Assembly (NCBI GenBank): GCA_001772005.1
Contig: MERI01000047.1
Span: 1 to 61,112, forward strand
DNA from: Betaproteobacteria bacterium RIFCSPLOWO2_12_FULL_62_58
GTDB taxonomy: Bacteria; Pseudomonadota; Gammaproteobacteria; Burkholderiales; SG8-41
Length of the DNA stretch: 61,112 nt
Direction: 5' to 3'
Numbering within the stretch: the first letter of the stretch is position 1; every line of letters starts with the position of its first letter. Made by a program: the position numbers and the translations under genes. The notes under the pieces are model-generated. The model did no database searches. It worked only from the letters and a program-made list of their open reading frames with translations, and was not told the origin of the DNA. Below, in pieces: positions 9,855 to 18,485 of the stretch.

Positions 9855-10874
9855 TCAGTTGGATTCCGGCACCGCGGGCGTGAAAGAGTCGGAGAAGAAC
9901 TCTTCGTCCGACAGCTTGCACCGTGTAGTGAAATCCTGGTGCGCGGCCTCGACCATGACCGGCGCGCCGCAGGCATAGACCTGGTGGCCGGAGAGATCGG
10001 GAAAATCCTCCATCACGGCGCGGTGAACGAGGCCGGCGCGCCCACGCCAGTTGTCTTCCAGCCGCGCTTCCGACAGTACCGGCACGTAGCCAATGCCGTC
10101 CTCGCGTTGCCATTTTTCAGCCAGCTCGTTCATGTAGAGATCGGCGCGCACACGCCCGCCCCAATAGAGCGTCGTCGGACGTTTGATGCCTTTGTGGATC
10201 TCGTGCTCGACGATCGCCTTGATCGGCGCGAAACCGGTGCCGCTCGCGAGCAGGACGATCGGCTTGTTGCTGTCCTCGCGCAGGAAAAAAGTGCCGAGCG
10301 GCCCTTCGAAGCGCAGGATTTCCTTGTCCTTCATCCGGTTGAAGACGTAGTCGCTGAACGGGCCCCCGTAATTGCGCAGATGCAGTTGCAGGAAGGTGTC
10401 GTCGTGCGGCGGATTGGCCATGGAGAGACTCCTGCGCCCGCCGTCTTTCATCAGGATGTCGATGTATTGCCCCGCGAGGAATTGCAGGCGTTCATTCGCC
10501 GGCAGCCTGAGATACAGCATCATCACATCGGGCGCGATCCGCTCCATCTTCTGCACGCGGCACGGCAGTGTCCTGATCTGGATGTCCTTGACGGCGCCGA
10601 TCTCGCGGCATTCGATCGCAAGATCGGTGAGCGGCCGCGCCTGGCAGAACAGCGCCATGCCGAGCTTTTTCTCGGTGTCGGCGAGCGCGTGTTCCTGGTA
10701 CTTGCCGTAGTCGACCAGACCTTCCAGCACCTTGCCTTTGCAGGTGCCGCAGGCGCCGTTGCGGCAGCCGTAAGCGATCACGAACCCTTCGCGCAGCGCG
10801 GCCTCGAGGATAGTCTCGTCGTCGTTGACGGTGAAGACGTGGTTGCTCGGTTTGATGGCGATCTGGTGCGGCAT
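9855..10874 (-). CDS. Ferredoxin-NAD(P)H oxidoreductase, 'CDP-6-deoxy-glucoseen reductase'-like
   Basis: A 339-residue two-part flavoprotein. Residues 1-90 are a plant-type [2Fe-2S] ferredoxin domain with the cysteine pattern CRNGACGTC followed by a fourth cysteine in ALFCQARPL. Residues 100-335 are an FAD-binding barrel (RSLSMANPP) and an NAD-binding domain (LLASGTGFAPIKAI, YACGAPVMV). It resembles AscD-type reductases that shuttle electrons to partner enzymes. No deoxysugar genes are nearby, so the usual database name should be taken as a family label. It lies 12 bp upstream of the CDF gene in the same direction. Confidence 0.88.
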   Translation of the reverse strand: MPHQIAIKPSNHVFTVNDDETILEAALREGFVIAYGCRNGACGTCKGKVLEGLVDYGKYQEHALADTEKKLGMALFCQARPLTDLAIECREIGAVKDIQIRTLPCRVQKMERIAPDVMMLYLRLPANERLQFLAGQYIDILMKDGGRRSLSMANPPHDDTFLQLHLRNYGGPFSDYVFNRMKDKEILRFEGPLGTFFLREDSNKPIVLLASGTGFAPIKAIVEHEIHKGIKRPTTLYWGGRVRADLYMNELAEKWQREDGIGYVPVLSEARLEDNWRGRAGLVHRAVMEDFPDLSGHQVYACGAPVMVEAAHQDFTTRCKLSDEEFFSDSFTPAVPESN

Positions 10875-10934
10875 GCTGATGCCGGTCGCGGCGCCGATTC
10901 GGTCGGGCCGCCCGGGTTAGGCTACAATTCTTGT

Positions 10935-11837
10935 ATGCGGCGTTTACTCATCATCGGTTGCGGCGACGTGGCGCTGCGCATGGTGCCCCTCGTGCGCGGG
11001 CGCTGCCGGATCTACGCGCTGTCGCGCAGCCCGCGGCGTTTTGCCGCGTTGCGCGCGCTGGGCATCACTCCGATCCGGGGGGATCTCGACCAGCCCGATA
11101 CGCTCCACGCGATTGCGGGACTCGCCCACGACGTCGTGCACTTTGCGCCGCCGCCCGATCACGGCGCCCACGACACGCGCACGGCGCACCTGGTGGCGGC
11201 GCTGGCGAAGGGCAGAAGTCTACCACAGCAGGTAGTCTATCTCAGCACGAGCGGTGTCTACGGCGACTGCCACGGCGAGCTGGCTGCCGAGACGCGCCCG
11301 GCGCGGCCGCATACCGCCCGGGCGCGGCGCCGGGCGGATGCCGAGCGCCGGCTGCGGGAGTGGGGCGCGCGCAGCGGCGTGCACGTCGCGGTCCTGCGCG
11401 TGCCGGGCATTTATGCGGCGGACCGTCTGCCGCTCGCGCGGCTTGAGCGCGGCACGCCTGCGCTCGAGGCCGAGGACGACGCCTATGTCAACCACATACA
11501 CGCCGACGATCTCGCGCGCATCGTGGTGGCGGCCCTGCGTCGCAGCCATCCCAACCGCATGTACAACGCGGCGGACGACGCGCCGCAGAAGATGGGCGAC
11601 TACTTCGATCTGGTTGCCGACCGCTTCGGGTTGCCGCGTCCGCGGCGCATCCCGCGCTCCCAGGCGGCGCGCGAGCTCCCCGGCAACCTGCTGTCGTTCA
11701 TGAACGAATCGCGGCGGCTCGTGAATCGCCGTGTCAAGGAAGAACTGCGGCTGCGGCTGCGCTATCCGACCGTCGACGACGGCATCGCCGCCGCGCTCGC
11801 CTCGCGCAAGGCGTCCGCCGCGCGCGCCGACGACTGA
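10935..11837 (+). CDS. NAD-dependent epimerase/dehydratase (SDR) family protein
   Basis: A 300-residue extended short-chain dehydrogenase-like protein. The N-terminal Rossmann motif is IIGCGDVALRM. The active site region YLSTSGVYGDCHGE near residue 98 matches the S/T-x-x-x-Y-x-x-x-K layout only in part, because the usual lysine is not seen. Catalytic function is therefore uncertain. NHIHADDLARIVVAAL near 190 is the conserved NAD-epimerase segment. The ATG at 10935 is chosen because the much longer open frame upstream is antisense to two good genes. cutA follows 20 bp downstream, suggesting one transcript. Confidence 0.85.
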   Translation: MRRLLIIGCGDVALRMVPLVRGRCRIYALSRSPRRFAALRALGITPIRGDLDQPDTLHAIAGLAHDVVHFAPPPDHGAHDTRTAHLVAALAKGRSLPQQVVYLSTSGVYGDCHGELAAETRPARPHTARARRRADAERRLREWGARSGVHVAVLRVPGIYAADRLPLARLERGTPALEAEDDAYVNHIHADDLARIVVAALRRSHPNRMYNAADDAPQKMGDYFDLVADRFGLPRPRRIPRSQAARELPGNLLSFMNESRRLVNRRVKEELRLRLRYPTVDDGIAAALASRKASAARADD

Positions 11838-11857
11838 CATCACAGGGAACGAAGGTC

Positions 11858-12202
11858 ATGTCCGACAGTGCCGCTGCCGATACGATCATTGTGCTGACCA
11901 ACCTGCCCGATCGCGAGGCCGCGCTCGGACTCGCGCAGGAACTGGTGACGCGGAAACTTGCGGCGTGCGTCAACGTGCTCGCCGCCGGCACTTCGGTGTA
12001 CCGCTGGCGGGACAAGATCGAAACCGCCCAGGAGGTGCCGGTGCTGGTCAAGACCCGCGCGGCGCTTTATGCGGAAGTCGAAGCGGCCATCATCGGCCGC
12101 CACCCCTACGAACTTCCCGAGATCATCGCGGTCCCAGTGATGCGCGGCCTGCCCGAATACCTGGAGTGGGTCGTGGCTGAGACTTCCATCTCGATAGGCT
12201 AG
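11858..12202 (+). CDS. cutA: Divalent cation tolerance protein CutA
   Basis: Small trimeric PII-like protein of 114 residues associated with copper tolerance. Seen: TNLPDREAALGLAQELVTRK near 13, the ACVN segment near 37, YRWRDKIE near 49 and HPYELPEIIAVPV near 85, all family hallmarks. Its amber stop (TAG at 12200-12202) is part of the CTAG that begins a roughly 200-bp repeat element. The last residues are ETSISIG. dsbD lies beyond the element. CutA and DsbD are often neighbours in related genomes. Confidence 0.95.
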   Translation: MSDSAAADTIIVLTNLPDREAALGLAQELVTRKLAACVNVLAAGTSVYRWRDKIETAQEVPVLVKTRAALYAEVEAAIIGRHPYELPEIIAVPVMRGLPEYLEWVVAETSISIG

Positions 12203-12399
12203 GAGTTTGTCGGGGCTAAGTCCCGACAAACTCCTGATGCAAAACCGGCGCCAGGAGAATTGCATAAGAGGATGACAGATATGCGAATTCACCCGCGCTT
12301 TTTCTCAAATTCGACCGCTTCGGCTGGATTTGTTCTGAATTGCCAGCCGGTTTTGCTTTTAGCAGCCTGCACGAACTGTTAAGTCCGACAGGCTGCTAG
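12199..12399. mobile_element. CTAG-flanked MITE-like element, copy 1
   Basis: The element is about 201 bp long, with CTAG at both edges and imperfect terminal inverted repeats: CTAGGAGTTTGTCGG at one end and CTAGCAGCCTGTCGGACTT inward from the other. The first end folds into a perfect 14-bp hairpin (12201-12235). A pair of 11-bp arms, GCAAAACCGGC and GCCGGTTTTGC, encloses the centre. A third hairpin (AGCAGCCTG/CAGGCTGCT) forms the far end. A near-identical inverted copy lies at 54563-54762. There is no transposase inside. It separates cutA from dsbD and may end cutA transcripts. Confidence 0.85.
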
Positions 12400-12414
12400 C
12401 GCCCGGCCTCCTTC

Positions 12415-14226
12415 ATGCGATTCCTGTTAGTCCTGCTGCTCGCTGCGCCGTGGTTCGGCCACGCTGCGGAACCCGACCTGCTCGAACCGGAGAAAGCGTT
12501 CCGGTTCGCCGCGCGGCTTGCTCGCGCCGACGCGATCGAGGTGCGCTACCAGATCGCCCCCGGCTACTACATGTATCGAGACAAGTTCCGTTTCTCGGTG
12601 GAACCGGCGGAAGCAAAACTGGGCACGCCGCTACTCCCGCCGGGCAAGATGAAGCGGGACGAGTTTTTCGGCGACGTCGAAACCTACCGCGGTGAAGTGA
12701 AAATCCTGCTGCCGTACGGGCTCGACGGCAGGGTCGTGCCGGCGCTCGTGCTGACGGCGATTTCGCAGGGCTGCGCCGATGTCGGCGTGTGTTACGTGCC
12801 GCAGGAACAGAAAGCGGAACTGCAGTTCGCGGCTTTCAACCCCGCAACCGGCGGCGCTTTTACCGGACCGGTGCGGGCCAAAGGGGGCGCGGGCGAACTG
12901 ATCGATGTCCCCGGCGCAAGGGCGCAGGGTGAAGACACGCTGATCGCTGAACTGTTTCGCGGCGAGTTCTGGCTGCTGGTGGCGAGCTTCTTCGGTTTTG
13001 GCCTGCTGCTTTCGTTCACGCCGTGCGTGCTGCCGATGGTGCCGATCCTCTCGGGCATCATCGTCGGCCGCGGCCACCATCTCACCAAGACCCACGGCTT
13101 CCTGTTGTCGGCCGCCTACGTGATCGGGATGGCGATCACCTATGCGCTGGCCGGCGTCGCGGCGGGGCTTTCCGGCGCGATGCTGTCGGCGGCGCTGCAG
13201 AATCCCTGGGTGCTGGGCGGTTTTGCCGCGGTTTTCGTCGCGCTCGCGTTGGCGATGTTCGGCGTTTATGAACTGCAGTTGCCGGTTGCGCTGCAGACCC
13301 GCCTCACCGCGGCCGCGAATCGGCTCCACGGCGGGCACTTCGCCGGCGTGTTCGCGATGGGCGTGCTCTCGGCCCTGATTGTCGGGCCATGCGTGGCGGC
13401 GCCGCTCGCCGGCGCGCTTCTTTATATCAGCCAAAGCCGCGATGTGGCGCTCGGCGGCGCTGCATTGTTCGCGATGGGGCTCGGCATGGGTGCGCCGCTC
13501 CTGGCAGTGGGCGCTTCCGCGGGCGCGCTCGTGCCCAAGGCGGGCCCGTGGATGGAGACGGTCAAGCGCTTCTTCGGCGTGCTGCTGCTGGCGGTCGCGA
13601 TCTACCTGGTGTCCCCGCTTTTCCCCCTCGTGGCACAGATGCTGGCTTGGGCAACGCTGCTCATCATCACCGCGATCTATCTGCACGCGCTCGACCCGTT
13701 GCCGCCCGGTGCGCACGGCTTCCGGCGCTTCAGCAAGGGCGTCGGCGTGATCGCACTGGTGGCGGGCGTCGTGTTCCTGATCGGCGCGCTTTCCGGCGGG
13801 CGCGACATCCTGCGGCCGCTGTCGGGACTGCGCGTTGGCGAGTCCGCCCCGGAATCGGCGCCGGTCGCGTTTCAGCGCGTGAACAATCTCGCTGCGCTGG
13901 AGGGTGCGATCCAGGCCGCGGCCGGCCGGCCTGTCATGCTCGACTTCTATGCCGACTGGTGCGTTTCGTGCAAGGAGATGGAGCGTTACACCTTCAGCGA
14001 TGTCCAGGTGCGTGCGCGGCTGGAGCAGGTGACCAAGCTGCAGGCTGACGTGACGGCCAACACGGCCGAGCACGCGGCGCTGCTCAAACGTTTCAGCCTG
14101 TTTGGCCCGCCCGGCATCATTTTTTTCGACCGCGGCGGGAGGGAAATCCAGGGATTGCGCGTGATCGGCTTCCAGTCCGCCGACAAGTTCAGCGCCGTGC
14201 TCGACCAGGTCCTCGCTTTCCAATGA
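12415..14226 (+). CDS. dsbD: Thiol:disulfide interchange protein DsbD
   Basis: Moves electrons from cytosolic thioredoxin across the inner membrane to periplasmic reductases. This 603-residue protein has a signal peptide (1-18, ending GHAA) and a periplasmic alpha domain with Cys120 and Cys126 (QGCADVGVC). An eight-helix beta domain follows from about 182 to 460 with the paired cysteines in FTPCVLPMVP and VGPCVAAPL. A C-terminal thioredoxin-like gamma domain has DWCVSCKEME near 514. All six redox cysteines are present. It overlaps the next gene by ATGA. Confidence 0.96.
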   Translation: MRFLLVLLLAAPWFGHAAEPDLLEPEKAFRFAARLARADAIEVRYQIAPGYYMYRDKFRFSVEPAEAKLGTPLLPPGKMKRDEFFGDVETYRGEVKILLPYGLDGRVVPALVLTAISQGCADVGVCYVPQEQKAELQFAAFNPATGGAFTGPVRAKGGAGELIDVPGARAQGEDTLIAELFRGEFWLLVASFFGFGLLLSFTPCVLPMVPILSGIIVGRGHHLTKTHGFLLSAAYVIGMAITYALAGVAAGLSGAMLSAALQNPWVLGGFAAVFVALALAMFGVYELQLPVALQTRLTAAANRLHGGHFAGVFAMGVLSALIVGPCVAAPLAGALLYISQSRDVALGGAALFAMGLGMGAPLLAVGASAGALVPKAGPWMETVKRFFGVLLLAVAIYLVSPLFPLVAQMLAWATLLIITAIYLHALDPLPPGAHGFRRFSKGVGVIALVAGVVFLIGALSGGRDILRPLSGLRVGESAPESAPVAFQRVNNLAALEGAIQAAAGRPVMLDFYADWCVSCKEMERYTFSDVQVRARLEQVTKLQADVTANTAEHAALLKRFSLFGPPGIIFFDRGGREIQGLRVIGFQSADKFSAVLDQVLAFQ

Positions 14227-14747
14227 CCCGGCGCCGTCAGATCATTCTCGTCGCGGTAGTGGCGGTCGCCGCTGCTGCCGCCGGTTATGGTTTCAACGCC
14301 TGGCATCTCAGTGGCGCCGACCGGGGCGCGGCGGAGGCGGTGATGGCGACCCAGTTCGCCGATATGGAAGGCCGCCTGCAACCGCTCAGTCAATGGCGGG
14401 GCAGGGTACTCGTGGTTAACTTCTGGGCGACCTGGTGTGCACCCTGCCGCGAGGAAATCCCCGGTTTTGTCAGGCTGCAGGAGAAATACCGTGATCGCGG
14501 GTTGCAGTTCGTCGGCATCGCGATCGACCAGCGCGACAAGGTGCAAGCCTTCGCCCAGGAGTTCGGCATGAATTACCCGGTGTTGCTGGGCGGCATCGAC
14601 AGCGTCGAGATGTCGCGGCAGGCCGGCAACCGGGTCGGAGCGCTCCCTTTTACCGTGATCCTCGACCGCAATGGCCAGATTGCTGGCCGGGAGCTTGGTG
14701 GTCTCAAGGAATCCAAGCTCGATGGGATGATCAAATCCCTGCTATAG
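14223..14747 (+). CDS. TlpA family thiol-disulfide oxidoreductase
   Basis: Periplasmic, membrane-anchored thioredoxin-like protein of 174 residues. Residues 8-24 form an uncleaved anchor or signal (IILVAVVAVAAAAAGYGF). The active site WATWCAPCREE lies near 70. It is coupled to dsbD (ATGA overlap), so DsbD is the likely source of reducing equivalents. TlpA/ResA/CcmG-like proteins typically reduce apocytochrome c or assist copper centre assembly. The precise target is not shown by the sequence. Confidence 0.93.
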   Translation: MTRRRQIILVAVVAVAAAAAGYGFNAWHLSGADRGAAEAVMATQFADMEGRLQPLSQWRGRVLVVNFWATWCAPCREEIPGFVRLQEKYRDRGLQFVGIAIDQRDKVQAFAQEFGMNYPVLLGGIDSVEMSRQAGNRVGALPFTVILDRNGQIAGRELGGLKESKLDGMIKSLL

Positions 14748-15074
14748 GCCGCAAATTTCGCATAATTTCGTTTAACTTCATCTAACGTCATGCACTCACC
14801 AAAGCTTCTGGCCTGGTTCATCTACTCCGAACAGCCATTCTGATGGCGTGCCCGATTGTGATCTTGGTCACAGCAGGCCCATTGTCGTACCTGCCTGAAT
14901 CGAGTCACCCCGAAGCTTGATTTAGCAGCGTTTTTTGATCATCTTCGGCTAAAACAGGGCAAACTCCGGCAAATTGCTGGACAAAATGCGGTTATCTGTT
15001 GCAGACTTGCGCCCGGATGACCGGCGCCGAGCCTGAAGTGGTGCATGCTGTCTTGGTGGGTTATCCGACTAGAT
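14748..15074. other. Intergenic region upstream of aroQ-accBC
   Basis: A 327-bp gap, less GC-rich than its surroundings. It contains no convincing frame. The 5' part has several short AT-rich words (AATTTCGCATAATTTCG). The middle holds a perfect TGTGA-N6-TCACA palindrome (listed separately). It is the only long spacer before the aroQ-accB-accC run and so probably carries the promoter. I see no clear -35/-10 pair and no terminator hairpin for tlpA. Confidence 0.6.
14857..14872. promoter_or_regulatory. CRP/FNR-family-type operator candidate
   Basis: The sequence TGTGATCTTGGTCACA has perfect TGTGA and TCACA half sites with the N6 spacing recognised by CRP-type regulators. It lies about 200 bp upstream of aroQ in the only long non-coding gap nearby. 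Such a perfect site is uncommon by chance, but no regulator gene or promoter position is visible here. Confidence 0.5.
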
Positions 15075-15527
15075 ATGGCGACTGCTAAGCACATCCTCGT
15101 CATCAACGGGCCTAACCTCAACCTCCTCGGTACGCGCGAGCGGGAGCATTACGGTTCGGATACCTTGGCTGCCATCGAGGCCAGGCTCGCCGAGCAGGCG
15201 GGCCGAGCGGGCGCCCGGCTCGACACCGTCCAGAGCAATTCCGAGGCCGAGCTGGTCGAGCGCATCCAGCAGGCGGGCCGCGACAAGGTCGACTTCATCA
15301 TCATCAACCCTGCCGCCTACACGCATACCAGCGTCGCCATGCGCGATGCACTGGCCGCGGTCGGCATCCCGTTCGTCGAAGTCCATCTGTCGAACATATT
15401 CGCGCGCGAAGCTTTCCGTCACCAATCCTATTTCACCGACCTGGCGGTCGGCATCATCAGCGGGCTGGGAGCGAGGGGCTACGAACTGGCGCTCGCGTTC
15501 GCGCTGCAGCATTCGAAGCAGAGCTAA
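15075..15527 (+). CDS. aroQ: 3-dehydroquinate dehydratase, type II
   Basis: Third shikimate pathway step: dehydrates 3-dehydroquinate, as a dodecamer. Residues [12 protein letters not shown] near 10 hold the flexible lid with the catalytic region. Further motifs are [12 protein letters not shown] near 54, [12 protein letters not shown] near 76, and [18 protein letters not shown] near 99, which contains the conserved histidine. The ATG at 15075 gives the standard 150-residue protein; the frame extends ten codons further upstream without conservation. accB follows 11 bp downstream, a common arrangement. Confidence 0.96.
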   Translation: MATAKHILVINGPNLNLLGTREREHYGSDTLAAIEARLAEQAGRAGARLDTVQSNSEAELVERIQQAGRDKVDFIIINPAAYTHTSVAMRDALAAVGIPFVEVHLSNIFAREAFRHQSYFTDLAVGIISGLGARGYELALAFALQHSKQS

Positions 15528-15538
15528 GAGCCCCCGAC

Positions 15539-15985
15539 ATGGATCTCAGGAAGCTGAAATCGCTGATCGATCTCGTCCAGCAGTCGGGCATCGCCGAGCT
15601 GGAGATTACCGAAGGGGAGGAAAAAGTCCGCATCAGCCGCGGCGTGCCGGTGGCGCAAGCGAGCCTGACCGTGGCGCCCGCTGCCCCGGGTTCCACTCCG
15701 GCGGCTCCGGGAGCTGCGGTGGCGGCACCCGCCGAACCCGCGCTGACCGAGGGTCACATCATCAAGTCGCCCATGGTCGGCACGTTCTATCGCTCGTCCG
15801 CCCCGGGGTCTATCCCCTTCGTCGAGGTAGGCCAGGCGGTCAAGGCGGGCGACACGGTGTGCATCATCGAAGCGATGAAGCTCCTGAACGAAATCGAGTC
15901 CGATTACGATGGCACGATCAAGGCGGTCCTCGTCGAGAACGGCCAGCCCGTCGAGTACGGCCAGCCGCTGTTTGTCATCGAGTGA
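15539..15985 (+). CDS. accB: Biotin carboxyl carrier protein of acetyl-CoA carboxylase
   Basis: Carries the biotin arm between AccC and the carboxyltransferase in the first step of fatty acid synthesis. The protein has 148 residues. Residues 1-40 are the conserved N-terminal part, a Pro/Ala-rich linker covers about 40-75, and the biotinyl domain fills 75-148 with the modified lysine in EAMKLLNEI near 114. It sits between aroQ and accC. Confidence 0.97.
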   Translation: MDLRKLKSLIDLVQQSGIAELEITEGEEKVRISRGVPVAQASLTVAPAAPGSTPAAPGAAVAAPAEPALTEGHIIKSPMVGTFYRSSAPGSIPFVEVGQAVKAGDTVCIIEAMKLLNEIESDYDGTIKAVLVENGQPVEYGQPLFVIE

Positions 15986-16065
15986 GCGGAAAGGCGCGAG
16001 CGGTGAGCGGTAGACCGTTTTCCCTTCGCCGCTTCCTGCTCACCGCTTACCGCTAACGGCTCTTC
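15986..16065. repeat. Tandem-unit hairpin, accB-accC gap
   Basis: The left arm contains GAGCGGTGAGCGGTAG, with unit AGCGGTR. The right arm contains GCTCACCGCTTACCGC, its near complement, across about 25 nt. The fold starts right after the accB stop and ends a few bases before the accC ATG. The same unit is used at 24493-24577. Confidence 0.75.
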
Positions 16066-16066
16066 A

Positions 16067-17422
16067 ATGTTTGAAAAACTCCTTATCGCCAACCGCGGCG
16101 AAGTCGCGCTGCGCATCCAGCGCGCCTGCCGTGAAATGGGCATCAAGACCGTCGTCGTCCATTCCGAGGCCGATGCCGAAGCCAAGTACGTGAAGCTCGC
16201 CGACGAGTCGGTGTGCATCGGGCCGCCCCCTTCGGCGCAGAGCTATCTCAATGTCCCCGCCATCATCAGCGCCGCCGAAGTGACCGACGCCGAAGCGATC
16301 CATCCCGGCTACGGCTTTCTCGCCGAGAACGCCGATTTCGCCGAACGCGTCGAGCAGAGCGGCTTCGTGTTCATCGGCCCCAGGGCCGAAACCATCCGCC
16401 TGATGGGCGACAAGGTGAGTGCCAAGAACGCGATGAAGAAGGCCGGCGTGCCGGTGGTGCCCGGCATCGACAGCGCGCTGCCGGAAGAGCCCAAGGAGAT
16501 CGTCAGGGTCGCGCGCGAGATCGGCTACCCGGTGATCATCAAGTCCGCCGGCGGCGGCGGCGGGCGCGGCATGCGCGTGGTGCACACCGAGGCTGCGCTG
16601 TTCAACGCGGTGCAGACCACGCGGGCCGAAGCGCAGGCCGCATTCGGCAATCCCGCCGTCTACATGGAGAAATACCTGGAGAATCCGCGGCACATCGAGA
16701 TCCAGGTGATCGCCGACAAGCACAAGAATGTGATACACCTCGGCGACCGCGAGTGCTCGATGCAGCGCCGCCACCAGAAGGTGATCGAAGAGGCGCCGGC
16801 GCCGCTGCTCAACGCGCGCGCGCGATTGCGGATCGCCGAACGCTGTGCCGAGGCGTGCCGCAAGATCGGCTACGTGGGCGCCGGCACGTTCGAGTTTCTG
16901 TATGAAGAAGACGAGTTCTACTTCATCGAGATGAACACGCGGTTGCAGGTCGAACACCCGGTGACCGAGATGATCACCGGGCTCGATATCGTACAGCTGC
17001 AGATCCGCATCGCGGCCGGCGAGAGGCTGCCGCTCAAGCAACGCGACGTGGCGCTCCTGGGTCATGCCATCGAATGCCGCATCAATGCCGAAGACCCCTA
17101 CGATTTCACGCCCTCGCCGGGACGCATCGCCTCGCTGCACATGCCGGGCGGACCCGGCATTCGCGTCGATTCGCACGCTTATGCCGGGTATTTCGTGCCG
17201 CCAAACTACGATTCCCTGGTCGGCAAGATCATCGCCTACGGCGATACGCGAGAGCAGGCCATCGCGCGGCTACGCATTGCGCTTTCCGAAATAGTGGTCG
17301 AGGGCATCAAGACCAATATCCCGCTGCACCAGGAACTGCTGCAGGACGCGGCTTTCCTGCGCGGCGGCACCAGCATTCACTATCTCGAAGAAAAGCTCGC
17401 CAAGATGGTGCGCGAGGAGTGA
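16067..17422 (+). CDS. accC: Acetyl-CoA carboxylase, biotin carboxylase subunit
   Basis: ATP-dependent carboxylation of biotin on AccB. This 451-residue ATP-grasp protein shows [13 protein letters not shown] near 6, the glycine-rich loop [12 protein letters not shown] near 159, [15 protein letters not shown] near 226-240, and [14 protein letters not shown] near 288 with metal-binding and catalytic residues. The length is normal. It is the only biotin carboxylase in the window, which matters because the methylcrotonyl-CoA carboxylase cluster lacks its own. Confidence 0.97.
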   Translation: MFEKLLIANRGEVALRIQRACREMGIKTVVVHSEADAEAKYVKLADESVCIGPPPSAQSYLNVPAIISAAEVTDAEAIHPGYGFLAENADFAERVEQSGFVFIGPRAETIRLMGDKVSAKNAMKKAGVPVVPGIDSALPEEPKEIVRVAREIGYPVIIKSAGGGGGRGMRVVHTEAALFNAVQTTRAEAQAAFGNPAVYMEKYLENPRHIEIQVIADKHKNVIHLGDRECSMQRRHQKVIEEAPAPLLNARARLRIAERCAEACRKIGYVGAGTFEFLYEEDEFYFIEMNTRLQVEHPVTEMITGLDIVQLQIRIAAGERLPLKQRDVALLGHAIECRINAEDPYDFTPSPGRIASLHMPGGPGIRVDSHAYAGYFVPPNYDSLVGKIIAYGDTREQAIARLRIALSEIVVEGIKTNIPLHQELLQDAAFLRGGTSIHYLEEKLAKMVREE

Positions 17423-17530
17423 AAAAGCAGGATTGAGGATTTAGGATCGAGGATTGAGTAAACAACACGGACCGAAGCATCGTAGACGCGACTTCCCCTC
17501 AATCCTGGATCCTCGGTCCTCCATCCAAGA
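17423..17530. repeat. Tandem-unit hairpin, accC-prmA gap
   Basis: The left arm has GGATTGAGGATTTAGGATCGAGGATTGAG, three to four copies of a 7-8-nt GAGGATT-like unit. The right arm has CTCAATCCTGGATCCTCGGTCCTCC, the near complement. The loop is about 40 nt. No reading frame here is credible. A related unit recurs in the rlmH-maf gap. Confidence 0.78.
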
Positions 17531-18421
17531 ATGCATTGGCTCGCCGTCATCCTTGAAGTCGACGCGGATCGTGCGGAGACGTTTGGCGACGCACTGCTCG
17601 AGGCCGGCGCGCTCTCCGTCGACGTTGCCGACGCCGCTGCCGGCACGCCGCAGGAGCGGCCGCTGTTCGGCGAGCCGGGCGCCGCATCCGGCGGGGGCTG
17701 GGATCGCAATCGCGTGACCGCCCTGTTTCCACCGGAGACCGACCTGGCCGCCGCGCTGCCTGCCGCGCTGCATGCGGCCGGGCTGTCTGAAACGACATCC
17801 TATCGCCTCGATCGCGTCGATGAGCGGGACTGGGTGCGCGCCACCCAGACACAGTTTCAGCCGATCCGGATTTCACCGCGCCTGTGGATCGTGCCGAGCT
17901 GGCACGCCTCGCCCGACCCGCGGGCCATCAACATCAGGCTTGATCCCGGTCTCGCTTTCGGCACCGGCACGCATCCGACGACGCGGTTGTGCCTGCGCTG
18001 GCTCGAGATGCATGTGCGCGGGGGCGAGGTGGTGATCGATTTCGGCTGCGGCTCCGGCATTCTCGCCATCGCGGCCTTGAAATTCGGCGCGATGCAGGCG
18101 TGCGGCGTGGATATCGACGCGCAGGCGCTGCTTGCGGCGCGGCATAATGCTATGCAAAATCAGGTCGCAGCGCAGTTTGTCGCGACTGCGGACGAAATCG
18201 GGGAGCCGGCCGAACTGGTGGTGGCGAACATATTGGCCAACCCGCTCGTCCTGCTCGCGCCGCTGCTCGCGAAGCTGACCGCGAGCGGCGGGCGCGTGGC
18301 GCTGTCGGGAATACTCGACGGACAGGCGGTGGAAGTGCGCGCGGCATATTCGGAGTGGTTCGAGATGGATACCATCGAACGCGAAGAAGGCTGGGTGTTG
18401 CTGAGCGGCGTGAAAAAATGA
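17531..18421 (+). CDS. prmA: Ribosomal protein L11 methyltransferase
   Basis: SAM-dependent methylation of several lysines and the N terminus of ribosomal protein L11. The protein has 296 residues. Its N-terminal substrate-binding domain starts MHWLAVILEVDAD. LDPGLAFGTGTHPTTRLCL lies near 137, the SAM motif DFGCGSGILAIAALKFGA near 170, and the catalytic NILANPL segment near 232. It lies after accC, as in many Betaproteobacteria. Confidence 0.96.
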   Translation: MHWLAVILEVDADRAETFGDALLEAGALSVDVADAAAGTPQERPLFGEPGAASGGGWDRNRVTALFPPETDLAAALPAALHAAGLSETTSYRLDRVDERDWVRATQTQFQPIRISPRLWIVPSWHASPDPRAINIRLDPGLAFGTGTHPTTRLCLRWLEMHVRGGEVVIDFGCGSGILAIAALKFGAMQACGVDIDAQALLAARHNAMQNQVAAQFVATADEIGEPAELVVANILANPLVLLAPLLAKLTASGGRVALSGILDGQAVEVRAAYSEWFEMDTIEREEGWVLLSGVKK

Positions 18422-18485
18422 GGGTGTTATTCATCGCGTTTTGGCCGCCACGCATCATGTGAGGGTTCTGGAGATAGGTTCTAGC

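Noticed and set aside
8979..10934. Long plus-strand frame leading into the SDR gene
   Set aside because: It is antisense to the CDF and ferredoxin-reductase genes, both with strong motifs. Only the part from 10935 is real.
12631..14223. 530-residue frame antisense to dsbD
   Set aside because: No motifs, and dsbD on the other strand has all six redox cysteines.
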